Below the pieces are notes generated by a model, which searched no databases, had not been told where the DNA came from, and was given only the letters and a program-made list of their open reading frames with translations. The position numbers and the translations under genes are program-made. A stretch of 64,000 nt of DNA from the NCBI GenBank assembly GCA_900545925.1, contig URAZ01000002.1, positions 1-64,000 on the forward strand, in the 5' to 3' direction. Of the stretch, positions 1-7,495 are shown in pieces. Numbering within the stretch: position 1 is the first letter of the stretch; each line of letters opens with the position of its first letter. This stretch comes from an uncultured Eubacteriales bacterium (GTDB taxonomy: Bacteria > Bacillota > Clostridia > Oscillospirales > Oscillospiraceae).

Positions 1-371
<371 letters not shown>

Positions 372-586
372 TGGTATCTTAAAGCCGAAGCTCTAAAATC
401 AATTTCATTCTTCGTTCGCTCTTAGCTTAACTCAAGAATTTTCGTTGGCTATTCAAAGAATCTCATTTCTGACATTCACTGAACAACTCTTTTGGTTCTT
501 TTTCAGAACCTTAATTGTCCAAGGTGTTTGTTCATGTTTCTCGTTGTTTAATTTACAAGGTGCACTCCGCAGTTTCGCGGGCTTTT
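372..586 (-). other. 16S rRNA leader region
   Basis: This untranslated leader lies between the most downstream rRNA promoter and the mature 16S 5' end. On the minus strand it contains ATTCTTTGAATAG (complement near 449-461), which resembles a boxA antitermination element, but this is a weak match by eye. Short open frames here are spurious. Confidence 0.6.
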
Positions 587-615
587 ATTGTATCACATCG
601 AGTTTCATTTGTCAA
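587..615 (-). promoter_or_regulatory. rRNA promoter P1 (sigma-A)
   Basis: On the minus strand: TTGACA (complement of 610-615), a spacer of exactly 17 bases, then TACAAT (complement of 587-592). It is the promoter nearest the 16S gene. Confidence 0.85.
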
Positions 616-694
616 GAACTTTTTTCAAATTCTTTTGAACTTTTTGTGATTTGCTCGTCGCTTCGCGGTCTTTCGTTCAGCAGCGAACTCATTT

Positions 695-723
695 AGTTTA
701 GCACATCTTCATCCGTTTGTCAA
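695..723 (-). promoter_or_regulatory. rRNA promoter P2 (sigma-A)
   Basis: On the minus strand: TTGACA (complement of 718-723), 17-base spacer, TAAACT (complement of 695-700). It shares the upstream block AAAAAAGTTCTTGACAAA with P1. Confidence 0.82.
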
Positions 724-797
724 GAACTTTTTTCGATCTTTCCAATCTTTTTTCTTGGCTTCGTCCGATTTGCTGCGCTCCCTCAGAACGCTTTGCT

Positions 798-826
798 ATG
801 ATAACAAATACTGATGCAAAAGTCAA
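798..826 (-). promoter_or_regulatory. rRNA promoter P3 (sigma-A)
   Basis: On the minus strand: TTGACT (complement of 821-826), 17-base spacer, TATCAT (complement of 798-803). It is the most distal of three evenly spaced promoters. Confidence 0.7.
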
Positions 827-929
827 CAAAAACTTATGTTAAATCCTGCACAAAAACGCCCCTATTTTTTTGGCTGTTTTAGCCATAAGCACCATAGAAC
901 ACTGCTTTCTGCTCTTCTTATGCCGGATC

Positions 930-962
930 TTTGCAAAAATGGACGCCCCGGAGGGCGTCCAT
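930..962 (-). terminator. Rho-independent terminator of hpf
   Basis: A perfect 10-bp stem (939-948 with 953-962) with a 4-base loop is followed on the minus strand by a run of five T. It lies just after the hpf stop codon and separates hpf from the rRNA promoters. Confidence 0.9.
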
Positions 963-979
963 CGGTATTTCACAGTACT

Positions 980-1519
980 TTAAGCTTCGTCCTCAATGAG
1001 GCCATAGCCGCCATCGGTTCTCTTGTACACGACTGCAAACGCGCCGTCATTATCCTCATCGCGGAACGCGAAGAACGTATGCTCCAGCAGATTCATCTGG
1101 AGGATGGCTTCCTCACGGGTCATCGGCTTCATGTTGAACTTCTTGGTTCTCACAAGCTCGAATGTGCCCTCTTCGGGTTCCTCAGGTGCGAACGAAGTTT
1201 CGTCCGGAGTGCGGACGAACGCGTCCTGACGCAGGCGGCGGGCCAGACGGGTCTTGTTCTTGCGGATCTGGCGCTCGATGGTCGCCACGGCCGCGTCGAT
1301 CGACGCGAACATGTCGGACGTACTCTCACTGGCGCGGAAGTAGGTGTTCGCTGCGTGAACCGTAATTTCGACGTTGTTGCGGTTCTTCTCAACGCTGAAG
1401 GTGACAAGAGCGTCGGCGTCGGTGCCGAAGAAACGTTCCAGCTTCATGACTTTCTTTTCCGCATACTTATGAACGTTCTCAGGCAGGGTGACCTTCTTTT
1501 CGGTGTACTGAAATCTCAT
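980..1519 (-). CDS. hpf: Ribosome hibernation-promoting factor, long form
   Basis: This 179-residue protein is the long form of HPF, which dimerises 70S ribosomes into inactive 100S particles in stationary phase or stress. The N-terminal half (about 1-100, beginning MRFQYTEKK) is the S30AE ribosome-binding domain. After a linker, the C-terminal part (about 120-179, with FNMKPMTREEAILQMNLL) is the dimerisation domain that distinguishes long HPF from short HPF. The start was set at the ATG preceded by AAAGGAGCGGTAACT; the longer open frame upstream has no ribosome binding site. A sigma-A promoter (1575-1603) and a strong terminator suggest a single-gene unit. It is transcribed in the same direction as the rRNA operon that follows it. 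Confidence 0.96.
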   Translation of the reverse strand: MRFQYTEKKVTLPENVHKYAEKKVMKLERFFGTDADALVTFSVEKNRNNVEITVHAANTYFRASESTSDMFASIDAAVATIERQIRKNKTRLARRLRQDAFVRTPDETSFAPEEPEEGTFELVRTKKFNMKPMTREEAILQMNLLEHTFFAFRDEDNDGAFAVVYKRTDGGYGLIEDEA

Positions 1520-1574
1520 AGTTACCGCTCCTTTCGTGATGCCATACTTCCCAAGGATTTCTCCTTGTGGTGTT

Positions 1575-1603
1575 AGTATACCACAGATTCCGTCAAATTG
1601 CAA
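1575..1603 (-). promoter_or_regulatory. hpf promoter (sigma-A)
   Basis: On the minus strand: TTGCAA (complement of 1598-1603), 17-base spacer, TATACT (complement of 1575-1580). It lies about 55 bases upstream of the hpf ATG. Confidence 0.75.
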
Positions 1604-1643
1604 GATTGGCACTTCTAGATCGCGGTAAACATTGTGTGAACGG

Positions 1644-1673
1644 GCAAGGCGGATGCGCCTGCATCCGCCTTGC
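1644..1673 (-). terminator. Hairpin terminator after the XRE regulator
   Basis: A perfect 13-bp stem (1644-1656 with 1661-1673) with loop GCCT lies immediately after the stop codon of the XRE gene. There is no long T run, so its strength as a terminator is uncertain. Confidence 0.6.
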
Positions 1674-1676
1674 GTG

Positions 1677-1898
1677 TTATTGCCCGGAAAATGCGTCGAT
1701 CAGTTCCTGCATGCTCAAGCCGAAGTAACGCGCAAGCGTCATGAGATTCCGGGTGCTGACAGCTGTTTCGCGGCCGGTCATGATCTTGCGGAGGATCCCG
1801 GCGTCGATGCCGGTCTGACGGGACAGTTCCGCCGCCGTCAGCTTCCGCGCATCCATCCACGCGCTGAGCACCTCCGGCGCAGCCTTATAACTCCGCAT
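1677..1898 (-). CDS. Small XRE-type helix-turn-helix protein
   Basis: This 73-residue protein consists almost entirely of a Cro/C1-type helix-turn-helix. The segment LTAAELSRQTGIDAGILRKI has the spacing of helices 2 and 3, and the rest (STRNLMTLARYFGLSMQEL) matches the end of the fold. The start ATG (MRSYKAAP) follows AAAGGAGCGCGGCA; the longer open frame would overlap the upstream gene much further. It overlaps the last 14 bases of the DUF4364 gene, so the two are translationally coupled and probably act together. Its targets cannot be told from the sequence. Confidence 0.85.
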   Translation of the reverse strand: MRSYKAAPEVLSAWMDARKLTAAELSRQTGIDAGILRKIMTGRETAVSTRNLMTLARYFGLSMQELIDAFSGQ

Positions 1899-2433
1899 TG
1901 CCGCGCTCCTTTTCGTCGAGCAGCCGCTGCAGCAGCTGCTGATAGATCGAATCCGCCTGCTTTTCATACGCACGGACGAGCGTGCGAGCCTGTGAGAGCG
2001 TCGGCGCGGCAAGTTCAAGCTTCATAAGAACGCCCGCATCGTCGCGCAGGCATAGCCGTGCGAGATAGTCCCCTGTTTCCTCCTGCTCAATCTGCGTCTC
2101 GATCAGCCCTTTGCGCTGCATACGGGTATTGTAGCGCTGCACTGCCATCAGCGCACGCTGCATGACCGGGTAGGCAATAGCGTCGCAGGTGATCTCCTCA
2201 TGCTCGCGTCCCTTGTCGGTGATGACATAGGTATCGTCCGGCAGCTGCTGCAGATGTCCGCTCTGCACCATCTGCGGGACGGCGACGCTGACGTCGAAGT
2301 AGCTGAGTTTATCGTCCTGATAGCAAAGTTCATAGATCGTTTGCAGCGGCACCGGATAGGAGAGTTTGGCCATGACAAACAAAATAAGGACCTTGACGTC
2401 CAGCATATCCTGAATAAAACCGTGCTGTTCCAT
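1885..2433 (-). CDS. DUF4364 family protein (winged-helix-like)
   Basis: This 182-residue protein (MEQHGFIQDMLDVKVLILFV...) matches DUF4364, a Firmicute family of unknown function whose N-terminal half looks like a winged helix: two helices, then LSYFDVSVAVPQMVQSGHLQ, then a beta-hairpin around DDTYVITDKG. The start was chosen at the ATG preceded by GAGGTGACAAGC. It is the first gene of a two-gene leftward unit with the XRE regulator. A role in DNA binding is inferred from the fold only. Confidence 0.82.
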   Translation of the reverse strand: MEQHGFIQDMLDVKVLILFVMAKLSYPVPLQTIYELCYQDDKLSYFDVSVAVPQMVQSGHLQQLPDDTYVITDKGREHEEITCDAIAYPVMQRALMAVQRYNTRMQRKGLIETQIEQEETGDYLARLCLRDDAGVLMKLELAAPTLSQARTLVRAYEKQADSIYQQLLQRLLDEKERGNAEL

Positions 2434-2593
2434 GCTTGTCACCTCGTTGGAAAACATTTCTGCGATGCTTTCAGTATAGCAAAAAAGTCCTGAAAACACA
2501 AGCCCTTCGCGTGCTTTTCCAACTGCGAGGAAGGATTTTCCGCTTGTTTTCCTGCGAAAATGGGCGTAAAACGAAGAAGAAGGAGGTATTACC

Positions 2594-3223
2594 ATGAAAA
2601 GAAAAATCCCCGCATTACTCCTTGCGCTGCTCCTTGTTTTTTCAGCAGCGCTCCCCGCAGGCGCGGCGGGCTACCGCTGCGCAGTCCCGTCATGGCCGTC
2701 CGGCTGCTGGAAGCAGTTCTTCTGCGACCATTTCGGCATCGGCTGCGGCGATCAGACGCCCGGCACTCCGTCGGAGCCGGAGCAGCCCTCCGAGCCGGAA
2801 GAACCGTCTGAACCGGAGCAGCCCCCGAAGCCGTCCGGCGGTACATCCGTATCCAGCTATGAGCAGCAGGTCGTCACGCTCGTCAATGCCGAGCGCGCAA
2901 AATACGGCCTTGCGGCCCTGGCGCTGGACGAGACGCTCTGCGGCTACGCCCGCGTCAAATCGCAGGACATGCACGACCAGGGCTACTTCTCCCACACCAG
3001 TCCGACCTATGGTTCCCCGTTCGACATGATGCGCTCGTTCGGCGTGTCGTACCGCTCGGCAGGTGAAAACATCGCCATGGGCTATTCGACGCCGGAAGCC
3101 GTCGTGGCCGCCTGGATGAATTCCGCGGGCCACCGCGCAAACATTCTGTCCGCAAACTATACGACGCTCGGCGTCGGCTACGTCGAAGACGGCGGCTACT
3201 GGACCCAGTGGTTCATCGGCTGA
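2594..3223 (+). CDS. Secreted CAP-domain (SCP/PR1, YkwD-like) protein
   Basis: This 209-residue protein has a signal peptide (MKRKIPALLLALLL... AAG, about 1-25), a short cysteine-containing segment, a proline/glutamate linker of repeated PSEPE units (about 55-75), and a C-terminal CAP domain (about 88-209). The CAP signatures are visible: HTSPT, a GENIA block, and HRANIL followed by GVGYVEDG. Bacterial CAP proteins of the YkwD type are exported and common in spore formers, but their biochemical activity is mostly unknown. A strong AGGAGG lies 7 bases before the ATG and a terminator follows, so it is a single-gene unit. Confidence 0.92.
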   Translation: MKRKIPALLLALLLVFSAALPAGAAGYRCAVPSWPSGCWKQFFCDHFGIGCGDQTPGTPSEPEQPSEPEEPSEPEQPPKPSGGTSVSSYEQQVVTLVNAERAKYGLAALALDETLCGYARVKSQDMHDQGYFSHTSPTYGSPFDMMRSFGVSYRSAGENIAMGYSTPEAVVAAWMNSAGHRANILSANYTTLGVGYVEDGGYWTQWFIG

Positions 3224-3267
3224 CCAGACATACTATATAGATAGAAAAGGCCGTACTTCATACGCTT

Positions 3268-3297
3268 GCCCCTGCCGCAAAGGCAGGGGCCTTTTTT
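3268..3297 (+). terminator. Rho-independent terminator of the CAP gene
   Basis: A 9-bp perfect stem (3268-3276 with 3282-3290), a 5-base loop, and a T-rich tail CTTTTTTC. Confidence 0.93.
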
Positions 3298-3307
3298 CTG
3301 TCTCCCG

Positions 3308-3316
3308 CATAGGATA
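3308..3316 (+). promoter_or_regulatory. Candidate sigma-K -10 element upstream of dpaA
   Basis: CATAGGATA fits the sigma-K -10 pattern CATANNNTA known from Bacillus mother-cell genes. The expected AC-type -35, 16 bases upstream, is only partly matched (GGCC). Its position just after the terminator and about 20 bases before the dpaA start is right for a promoter, and spoVF is a sigma-K gene in B. subtilis. Confidence 0.5.
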
Positions 3317-3336
3317 TCAGGAAAGAAGGGGTGCAT

Positions 3337-4179
3337 TTGAAGCGATCATTTGCCGTCATTGGCGGCGATCTGCGGCAGCGGTGTCTTTTGCGGCAGCTGC
3401 ACGGGCTGGGTTTCCCGGCATCCGCGTACCGTGTGCCGGATACGGAGAACAGCGCACCGGAACTGTCCGGCTGTCTGCAGGATGCAGCTATACTGATTCT
3501 GCCAATGCCTGCGCTTACCGGAACCGAAACCGTCCGCGCGGAGGGCGGCGGCGTGCCGCTGGCAGACATTCTGGACACCGCGGAGCCGGATGCACTCGTC
3601 TGCGGTGGGATGCTCGGCCCGGCGGAGGCGTTTCTGCGGGCGCGAGACATTTCGTTTTTTGACTATGCAAAAGACGAAACGCTGCTGCTGCAAAACGCAG
3701 AACTGACTGCAGAGGCAGCGCTTCCGCTGCTGCTGGAACAGCTGTCCTGCCCGCTTGCAGGCAGCCGGATTCTGCTCTGCGGCTTTGGGCGCATCGGAAA
3801 GCTGCTGGCACGCAAGCTGCGGGTACTGGGCGCAGATGTGACCGTCTCGGCACGAAAGGCACAGGATCTGGAACTTGCGCGTATCCTCGGCTTCCGCCGC
3901 ATCAAGACCGGCAACTGGGCAGGTGCGCTGGCGCAGTACGATGGAATCGTCAACACCGTTCCAGCGCCGGTCGTCATTCCGGAGCACCTGCAGTCCATCC
4001 GCAAAGACTGCGCGCTTCTGGAACTTGCCAGCCTGCCCGGCGGATTCTGCACAGAAGCGCAGGCACTGCCGGGATACCTTGCCGCACGGGGCCTGCCGGG
4101 CCAATATGCGCCCGAGTCCGCCGCCGCAATCATCCGCAGCGCCATATTCCGCAGTCTGAATCAGGAGGAAGCATCATGA
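3337..4179 (+). CDS. dpaA: Dipicolinate synthase subunit A
   Basis: DpaA (SpoVFA) with DpaB converts a dihydrodipicolinate-pathway intermediate to dipicolinic acid, the spore-core calcium chelator, in the mother cell. The protein begins MKRSFAVIGGDLRQ, typical of the family, and has a Rossmann dinucleotide-binding segment around ILLCGFGRIGKLLARKL (about residues 148-164). Length (about 280) is normal. The start is a TTG preceded by AAGGGGTG; a GTG six bases upstream (3331) lies too close to that site but cannot be excluded. It overlaps dpaB by four bases (ATGA), so the two are coupled. Confidence 0.93.
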   Translation: MKRSFAVIGGDLRQRCLLRQLHGLGFPASAYRVPDTENSAPELSGCLQDAAILILPMPALTGTETVRAEGGGVPLADILDTAEPDALVCGGMLGPAEAFLRARDISFFDYAKDETLLLQNAELTAEAALPLLLEQLSCPLAGSRILLCGFGRIGKLLARKLRVLGADVTVSARKAQDLELARILGFRRIKTGNWAGALAQYDGIVNTVPAPVVIPEHLQSIRKDCALLELASLPGGFCTEAQALPGYLAARGLPGQYAPESAAAIIRSAIFRSLNQEEAS

Positions 4180-4763
4180 AAAAAACTACGCTTGGCCTCG
4201 CCATGTGCGGCTCGTTCTGCACATTTTCCCGCGTTCTGGACGCATTTGAAGCATTAGACCGTGAACGCTTTGACCTTGTTCCGATCATGTCGCAGGTCAG
4301 CTTTGAAACAGACAGCCGCTTTGGCCCTGCGGCGCAGTTCCGGGAACGGCTGGAAGCGCTGTGCGGCCGTAAGATTGTCCATACCATAGAAGAAGCAGAG
4401 CCCTTCGGGCCAAAAAAACTTCTGGATGTGCTCGTTATCATGCCGTGCACAGGAAATACGCTCGCCAAACTGGCATCCGGCATTGCCGACGGGCCGGTCA
4501 CACTGGCGGCAAAGGCACATCTGCGGAATGAACGCCCCGTGATCGTCGCCGTATCGACCAACGATGGGCTGGCCGGCAACGCGGCGAATCTCGGTGCGCT
4601 TCTGAACCGGCGCGGATACTATTTTGTCCCCTTCGGACAGGACAGCGCATTCAAAAAGCCGCGTTCCCTCGTTGCGGATTTTGCAAAGCTGCCGCAGACT
4701 GTCGATGCCGCTCTGCGCGGTGAGCAGCTTCAGCCAATGCTGTATGGAACGCCAGCCGGATAG
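4176..4763 (+). CDS. dpaB: Dipicolinate synthase subunit B
   Basis: DpaB (SpoVFB) is a flavoprotein-fold partner of DpaA. The 195-residue sequence begins TTLGLAMCGSFCTFSRV, has MPCTGNTLAKLASGIADG (about 90-107), typical of the flavoprotein/decarboxylase fold, and ends with a YYFVPFGQD block seen in SpoVFB. It starts inside the dpaA stop (ATGA overlap). Many clostridia of cluster I lack spoVF and use an EtfA-like enzyme; this organism has the Bacillus-type pair. Confidence 0.95.
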   Translation: MKKTTLGLAMCGSFCTFSRVLDAFEALDRERFDLVPIMSQVSFETDSRFGPAAQFRERLEALCGRKIVHTIEEAEPFGPKKLLDVLVIMPCTGNTLAKLASGIADGPVTLAAKAHLRNERPVIVAVSTNDGLAGNAANLGALLNRRGYYFVPFGQDSAFKKPRSLVADFAKLPQTVDAALRGEQLQPMLYGTPAG

Positions 4764-4773
4764 TCTGTCTACC

Positions 4774-4816
4774 AAAAAACGGCTCCCTCTCCATGCGCCG
4801 CACGGAAGGGGGAGCC
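4774..4816 (-). terminator. Terminator between dpaB and the convergent M56-M23 gene
   Basis: A 7-bp stem (4781-4787 with 4810-4816). On the minus strand it is followed by GTTTTTTGG, giving a good terminator for the leftward gene; on the plus strand the tail is weak (ATTTG). Confidence 0.75.
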
Positions 4817-4831
4817 ATTTGTCTGCAAATA

Positions 4832-6322
4832 TTATTCCGGAGCGGACGCCAGCGCTTCGAGCGGATCAACGCTCTCGTCGTCTACGAAAACACTCAGGTG
4901 CAGATGTGGGCCTGTGGTCCAGCCGGTCGCGCCGACGGCTGCGATGATTTGCCCCTGCGCAACGGTATCGCCGGGTTCGGCATAGAATGCACTCAGATGC
5001 GCGTACATCGTCCGGACGCCGTTTTCATGCTCCAGCGTCACATGATAGCCGTAGGCTTCGCTGTAGCTGCAATCCAGCACCGTTCCGGCAGCGACGGCCA
5101 GCACATTCTGGCCTGCCTCGGCTTCGAGATCAACGCCGCTGTGAAACGATTCCTTCTGTGTCAGCGGATGGACTGTCCAGCCATACGCATCCGTCACAGA
5201 CGCGTCCGCATCCTCCAGCGGCCAGACGTAAGCAGGTGCCGCAGTCTCTTCTGCCTCCGGTTCCTGTACAGCGGGATCCGGATTTACGACCGGATCAATA
5301 TGAATGACCGGCTGCGCGGCAGAAGCGGACGGCTGAATCGCGTTCCGTTCCTGCACGGCCACAGGCGCTTCCGGGATACGGACAGCGGTCTGCGCCTGCG
5401 TTGCAAGCACGCCTGCAGCAAGCAGGAACAGCGCTGCCGTAAGTGCGCCCGTCCAGACAGGAAGCCTGCGGAAACGCAAAATCGCGCGGACACGCTCTTC
5501 CGCACCGCTTCTGGCAAAGCCGCTGCAAAGGGGCGACGGCCTGATCTGCCGCTGTGCCATGTCAAGAAGCGCCAATGCGTAGGATTTTTTGCAGACCGGG
5601 CCAAGCGCGCGCAGAACGGCCTCATCGCAGGCCAGTTCCATATCGCGGTTCGCAAGGCGCACCATAAGCCAAACCAGCGGGTTCCACCAGTACAGGCACA
5701 AACAGGCAGCCAGCAGCAGCTTACGCAGACAGTCTTTGCGGCGGATATGCGCCAATTCGTGCGCCAGGACAAGCTGAAACTGTACCTGACCGGCCTGCAG
5801 ATCGTCCGGCAGCAGCACCGTCGGACGGAAAATGCCGAACGTCAGCGGCGCGCGGCGGCTCTCGGTCGTGCAGATTTTCGGGTCGCGTGTAAAACGGAAC
5901 CGTTCCAGCAGTACATCGACGGACGGCTGCGGCAAAATACGCCGAGAGCGAAAACGGCGTGTCATGCAGACATAGCCGATTCCAAAGTATGCAGCAAGAA
6001 TCACCGCGATCCCGATCCAGAGCAGCAGTTTCCAGTCCGGCCCAGCGGCTGCGGCTGCTTCTGACTGCGCTGACACAAGACGCGGGAACGGAAGCAGTGC
6101 CGCCGCAATGGGCCCGGCCTGCATCTCCGCCGTGCCGCGCAGCAGATTCCAGACGCTCAGCCGCGTCGGAATCTCGACCGGAAGCAGAAAACGAATGGCT
6201 GCGATGCACCAGAGTGCCGGAAACAGCCGGTGCGGCAGATGGTTTTTCAGCGTCAGCCGCAGCGCGAGAATCAGAAGGATCAGCGCGCTTCCGCCAAGGA
6301 CTGCCGCCTGCACGCCCTTCAT
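4832..6322 (-). CDS. BlaR1/MecR1-type M56 membrane metallopeptidase fused to an M23 peptidase
   Basis: This 496-residue protein joins two peptidases. Residues 1-320 are an M56 (BlaR1/MecR1) module with about four membrane helices (near 8-25, 34-50, 98-118, 290-308) and the zinc motif HELAH (about 188-192), with ELACDE near 229. After a Pro/Glu-rich linker (about 320-365), residues 366-496 are an M23 (LytM-type) domain with all four expected ligands: HSGVD (His393, Asp398), MYAHL and GPHLHL. In classical BlaR1 the outer domain is a penicillin-binding sensor; here a cell-wall endopeptidase domain takes its place. It overlaps the upstream blaI-like gene by four bases, the standard pairing of M56 protease with its repressor. 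Confidence 0.92.
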   Translation of the reverse strand: MKGVQAAVLGGSALILLILALRLTLKNHLPHRLFPALWCIAAIRFLLPVEIPTRLSVWNLLRGTAEMQAGPIAAALLPFPRLVSAQSEAAAAAGPDWKLLLWIGIAVILAAYFGIGYVCMTRRFRSRRILPQPSVDVLLERFRFTRDPKICTTESRRAPLTFGIFRPTVLLPDDLQAGQVQFQLVLAHELAHIRRKDCLRKLLLAACLCLYWWNPLVWLMVRLANRDMELACDEAVLRALGPVCKKSYALALLDMAQRQIRPSPLCSGFARSGAEERVRAILRFRRLPVWTGALTAALFLLAAGVLATQAQTAVRIPEAPVAVQERNAIQPSASAAQPVIHIDPVVNPDPAVQEPEAEETAAPAYVWPLEDADASVTDAYGWTVHPLTQKESFHSGVDLEAEAGQNVLAVAAGTVLDCSYSEAYGYHVTLEHENGVRTMYAHLSAFYAEPGDTVAQGQIIAAVGATGWTTGPHLHLSVFVDDESVDPLEALASAPE

Positions 6323-6675
6323 GCCTCCTGTGCCTCCACCAATGCGCGCAGGCGCGCCAACTCATCCTTTGACAGCGAACGATCCGAGAGAATGGATGCA
6401 AACAATAATTCCGCCGAGCCGCCAAAAACCTTGTCAACCAGCGAGTCAGCCTCCTCCTTCTGCGCCTGCTGCTTGGTAATCATTGCATGGCAGATAAAAT
6501 TCGGTTCACGCCGCTCAATCGCGCCCTTGTCGATACATTTTTTTATCACTGTGTACGTCGTGTTCTTGTTCCAGCCGATAGAATCCGCCAGACACAGAGA
6601 AATTTCCTTTGCCGTGCGGTCATTTTTCTGCCAGAGCACCTCCATGACCTTCCACTCCGAATCAAACAGCTTCAT
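6319..6675 (-). CDS. BlaI/MecI/CopY family repressor
   Basis: This 118-residue protein is a penicillinase-repressor family winged-helix regulator: MKLFDSEWKVMEVLWQKN, AKEISLCLADSIGWNKNTTY and VIKKCIDKGAIER are the classical N-terminal blocks, and the C-terminal part is the dimerisation region. Family members are inactivated by their partner M56 protease, here the next gene, which it overlaps by four bases. The start ATG follows GAGGGAGGCTGTCT. A perfect 17-spacer promoter (6710-6738) and inverted-repeat operators (6758-6795) lie upstream, so autorepression is likely. What signal it answers is unknown. Confidence 0.93.
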   Translation of the reverse strand: MKLFDSEWKVMEVLWQKNDRTAKEISLCLADSIGWNKNTTYTVIKKCIDKGAIERREPNFICHAMITKQQAQKEEADSLVDKVFGGSAELLFASILSDRSLSKDELARLRALVEAQEA

Positions 6676-6709
6676 AGACAGCCTCCCTCTGAACCCTTAT
6701 TTTATGTTT

Positions 6710-6738
6710 AGACTATCACATTCGTCCAAATCTGTCAA
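6710..6738 (-). promoter_or_regulatory. Promoter of the blaI-like operon
   Basis: On the minus strand: TTGACA (complement of 6733-6738), 17-base spacer, TAGTCT (complement of 6710-6715). The -10 overlaps ACTATCACATTCGT (6712-6725), an imperfect copy of the operator. Confidence 0.78.
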
Positions 6739-6757
6739 GGGTACTTGACAAGTGCAG

Positions 6758-6771
6758 ACTACTGTGATAGT
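6758..6771. promoter_or_regulatory. BlaI-type operator 1
   Basis: ACTACTGTGATAGT has matched ACTA...TAGT arms around a 6-base centre, like BlaI/CopY family operators. It is read on either strand. Confidence 0.65.
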
Positions 6772-6781
6772 TTATAATCAA

Positions 6782-6795
6782 ACTATCGCGGTAGT
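6782..6795. promoter_or_regulatory. BlaI-type operator 2
   Basis: ACTATCGCGGTAGT is the second copy of the dyad, centred 24 bases from operator 1. Both lie upstream of the promoter -35 of the repressor operon. Confidence 0.65.
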
Positions 6796-6864
6796 ACACA
6801 TTGGAAAGGAGGTTTCCGCATCCCCTTTACACAGACAACCAACCATTTATGCGCTGCGCCAGTT

Positions 6865-6969
6865 GTAGGGGTCGATGCCCACATCGACCCGGCGGGATAC
6901 ACCGATTTTACGAAAAACTGCGGCGAATCCGTAACTTCCCAATGGGCCGACAGAGTCGTCGGCCCCTAC
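6865..6969. repeat. MITE-like element, family 1 (copy 1)
   Basis: This 105-bp element begins GTAGGGGTCGATG and ends TCGTCGGCCCCTAC, giving near-perfect terminal inverted repeats, with small hairpins at both ends. Its interior (GACTCTGTCGGCC and GGATTCGCCGCAG on the minus strand) recurs in the copy at 23960-24137. No open frame. Confidence 0.8.
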
Positions 6970-7495
6970 TAGGCTGTAACATTTAAAACTTTTCTTTCCG
7001 TGCAGCACTGGCGCGGGAGCGCCCAAGGCTCCCCTTGGGCACAAGGGGAGCTGGCAGCGAAGCTGGCTGAGGGGATTCGAACGTTTCAAATTTCGGGGCA
7101 CTCTGATATCTGCAACGCATCCCCTCCGTCATTTGCTTCGCAAATGCCACCTCCCCTTATCGTGCGGGGCACGACAAGGGGAGGCTTTGAGGGGACTGCG
7201 GCGAATCCGTGCTGCTTTGCAAATTTCAAACGCAAAGCGTTTTTGCCGCAGCCATTCAAACGCAGCTGCTCACAAATTCGGAGTACCATAACAGGCAGCG
7301 CGTATCATAGGCTCATAGGGTGACTTGGCATGTTCGCAACGACTATAAAATAGGTGCTTGCCTAAATCGTAGCCGCATTACACACCAAACCGTAACCAAA
7401 CGCCCCTTTTTTCCCCTATCCTTTCCGGTAAGGCGGAAAAGATAGGGCCGCCGGAAGCAACTCATCCCATACATCCGAATCCAAAGGAGGTTCTT
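6970..7495. other. Gene-free region with repeat debris upstream of the lipoprotein gene
   Basis: Apart from the family 2 element, this stretch has another ACTGCGGCGAATCCG block (about 7194-7208) shared with family 1 elements. It also has a 14-bp hairpin with one mismatch at 7414-7447 (loop GTAAGG) in the presumed leader of the lipoprotein gene. No gene is supported. Confidence 0.6.
7025..7188 (+). repeat. MITE-like element, family 2 (copy A)
   Basis: About 164 bp, starting AAGGCTCCCCTTG and ending CAAGGGGAGGCTTT (inverted ends). A second copy, in the opposite orientation, is at 36385-36538; shared blocks include CATCCCCTCCGT-like, CAAATGCC, CTTATCGTGC and ACAAGGGG. No coding capacity. Confidence 0.8.

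Noticed and set aside
445..696. Open frame in the rRNA leader and promoter region
   Set aside because: It overlaps the three rRNA promoters and has no family or ribosome binding site.
6745..6778. A plus-strand promoter (TTGACA ... TATAAT) divergent from the blaI operon
   Set aside because: The spacing to TATAAT is 22 bases and the 17-base alternative has a poor -10; no gene follows.
6801..6986. A plus-strand 61-codon frame after the BlaI operators
   Set aside because: It starts at TTG inside a ribosome-binding-like sequence, runs through a repeat element and has no recognisable product.
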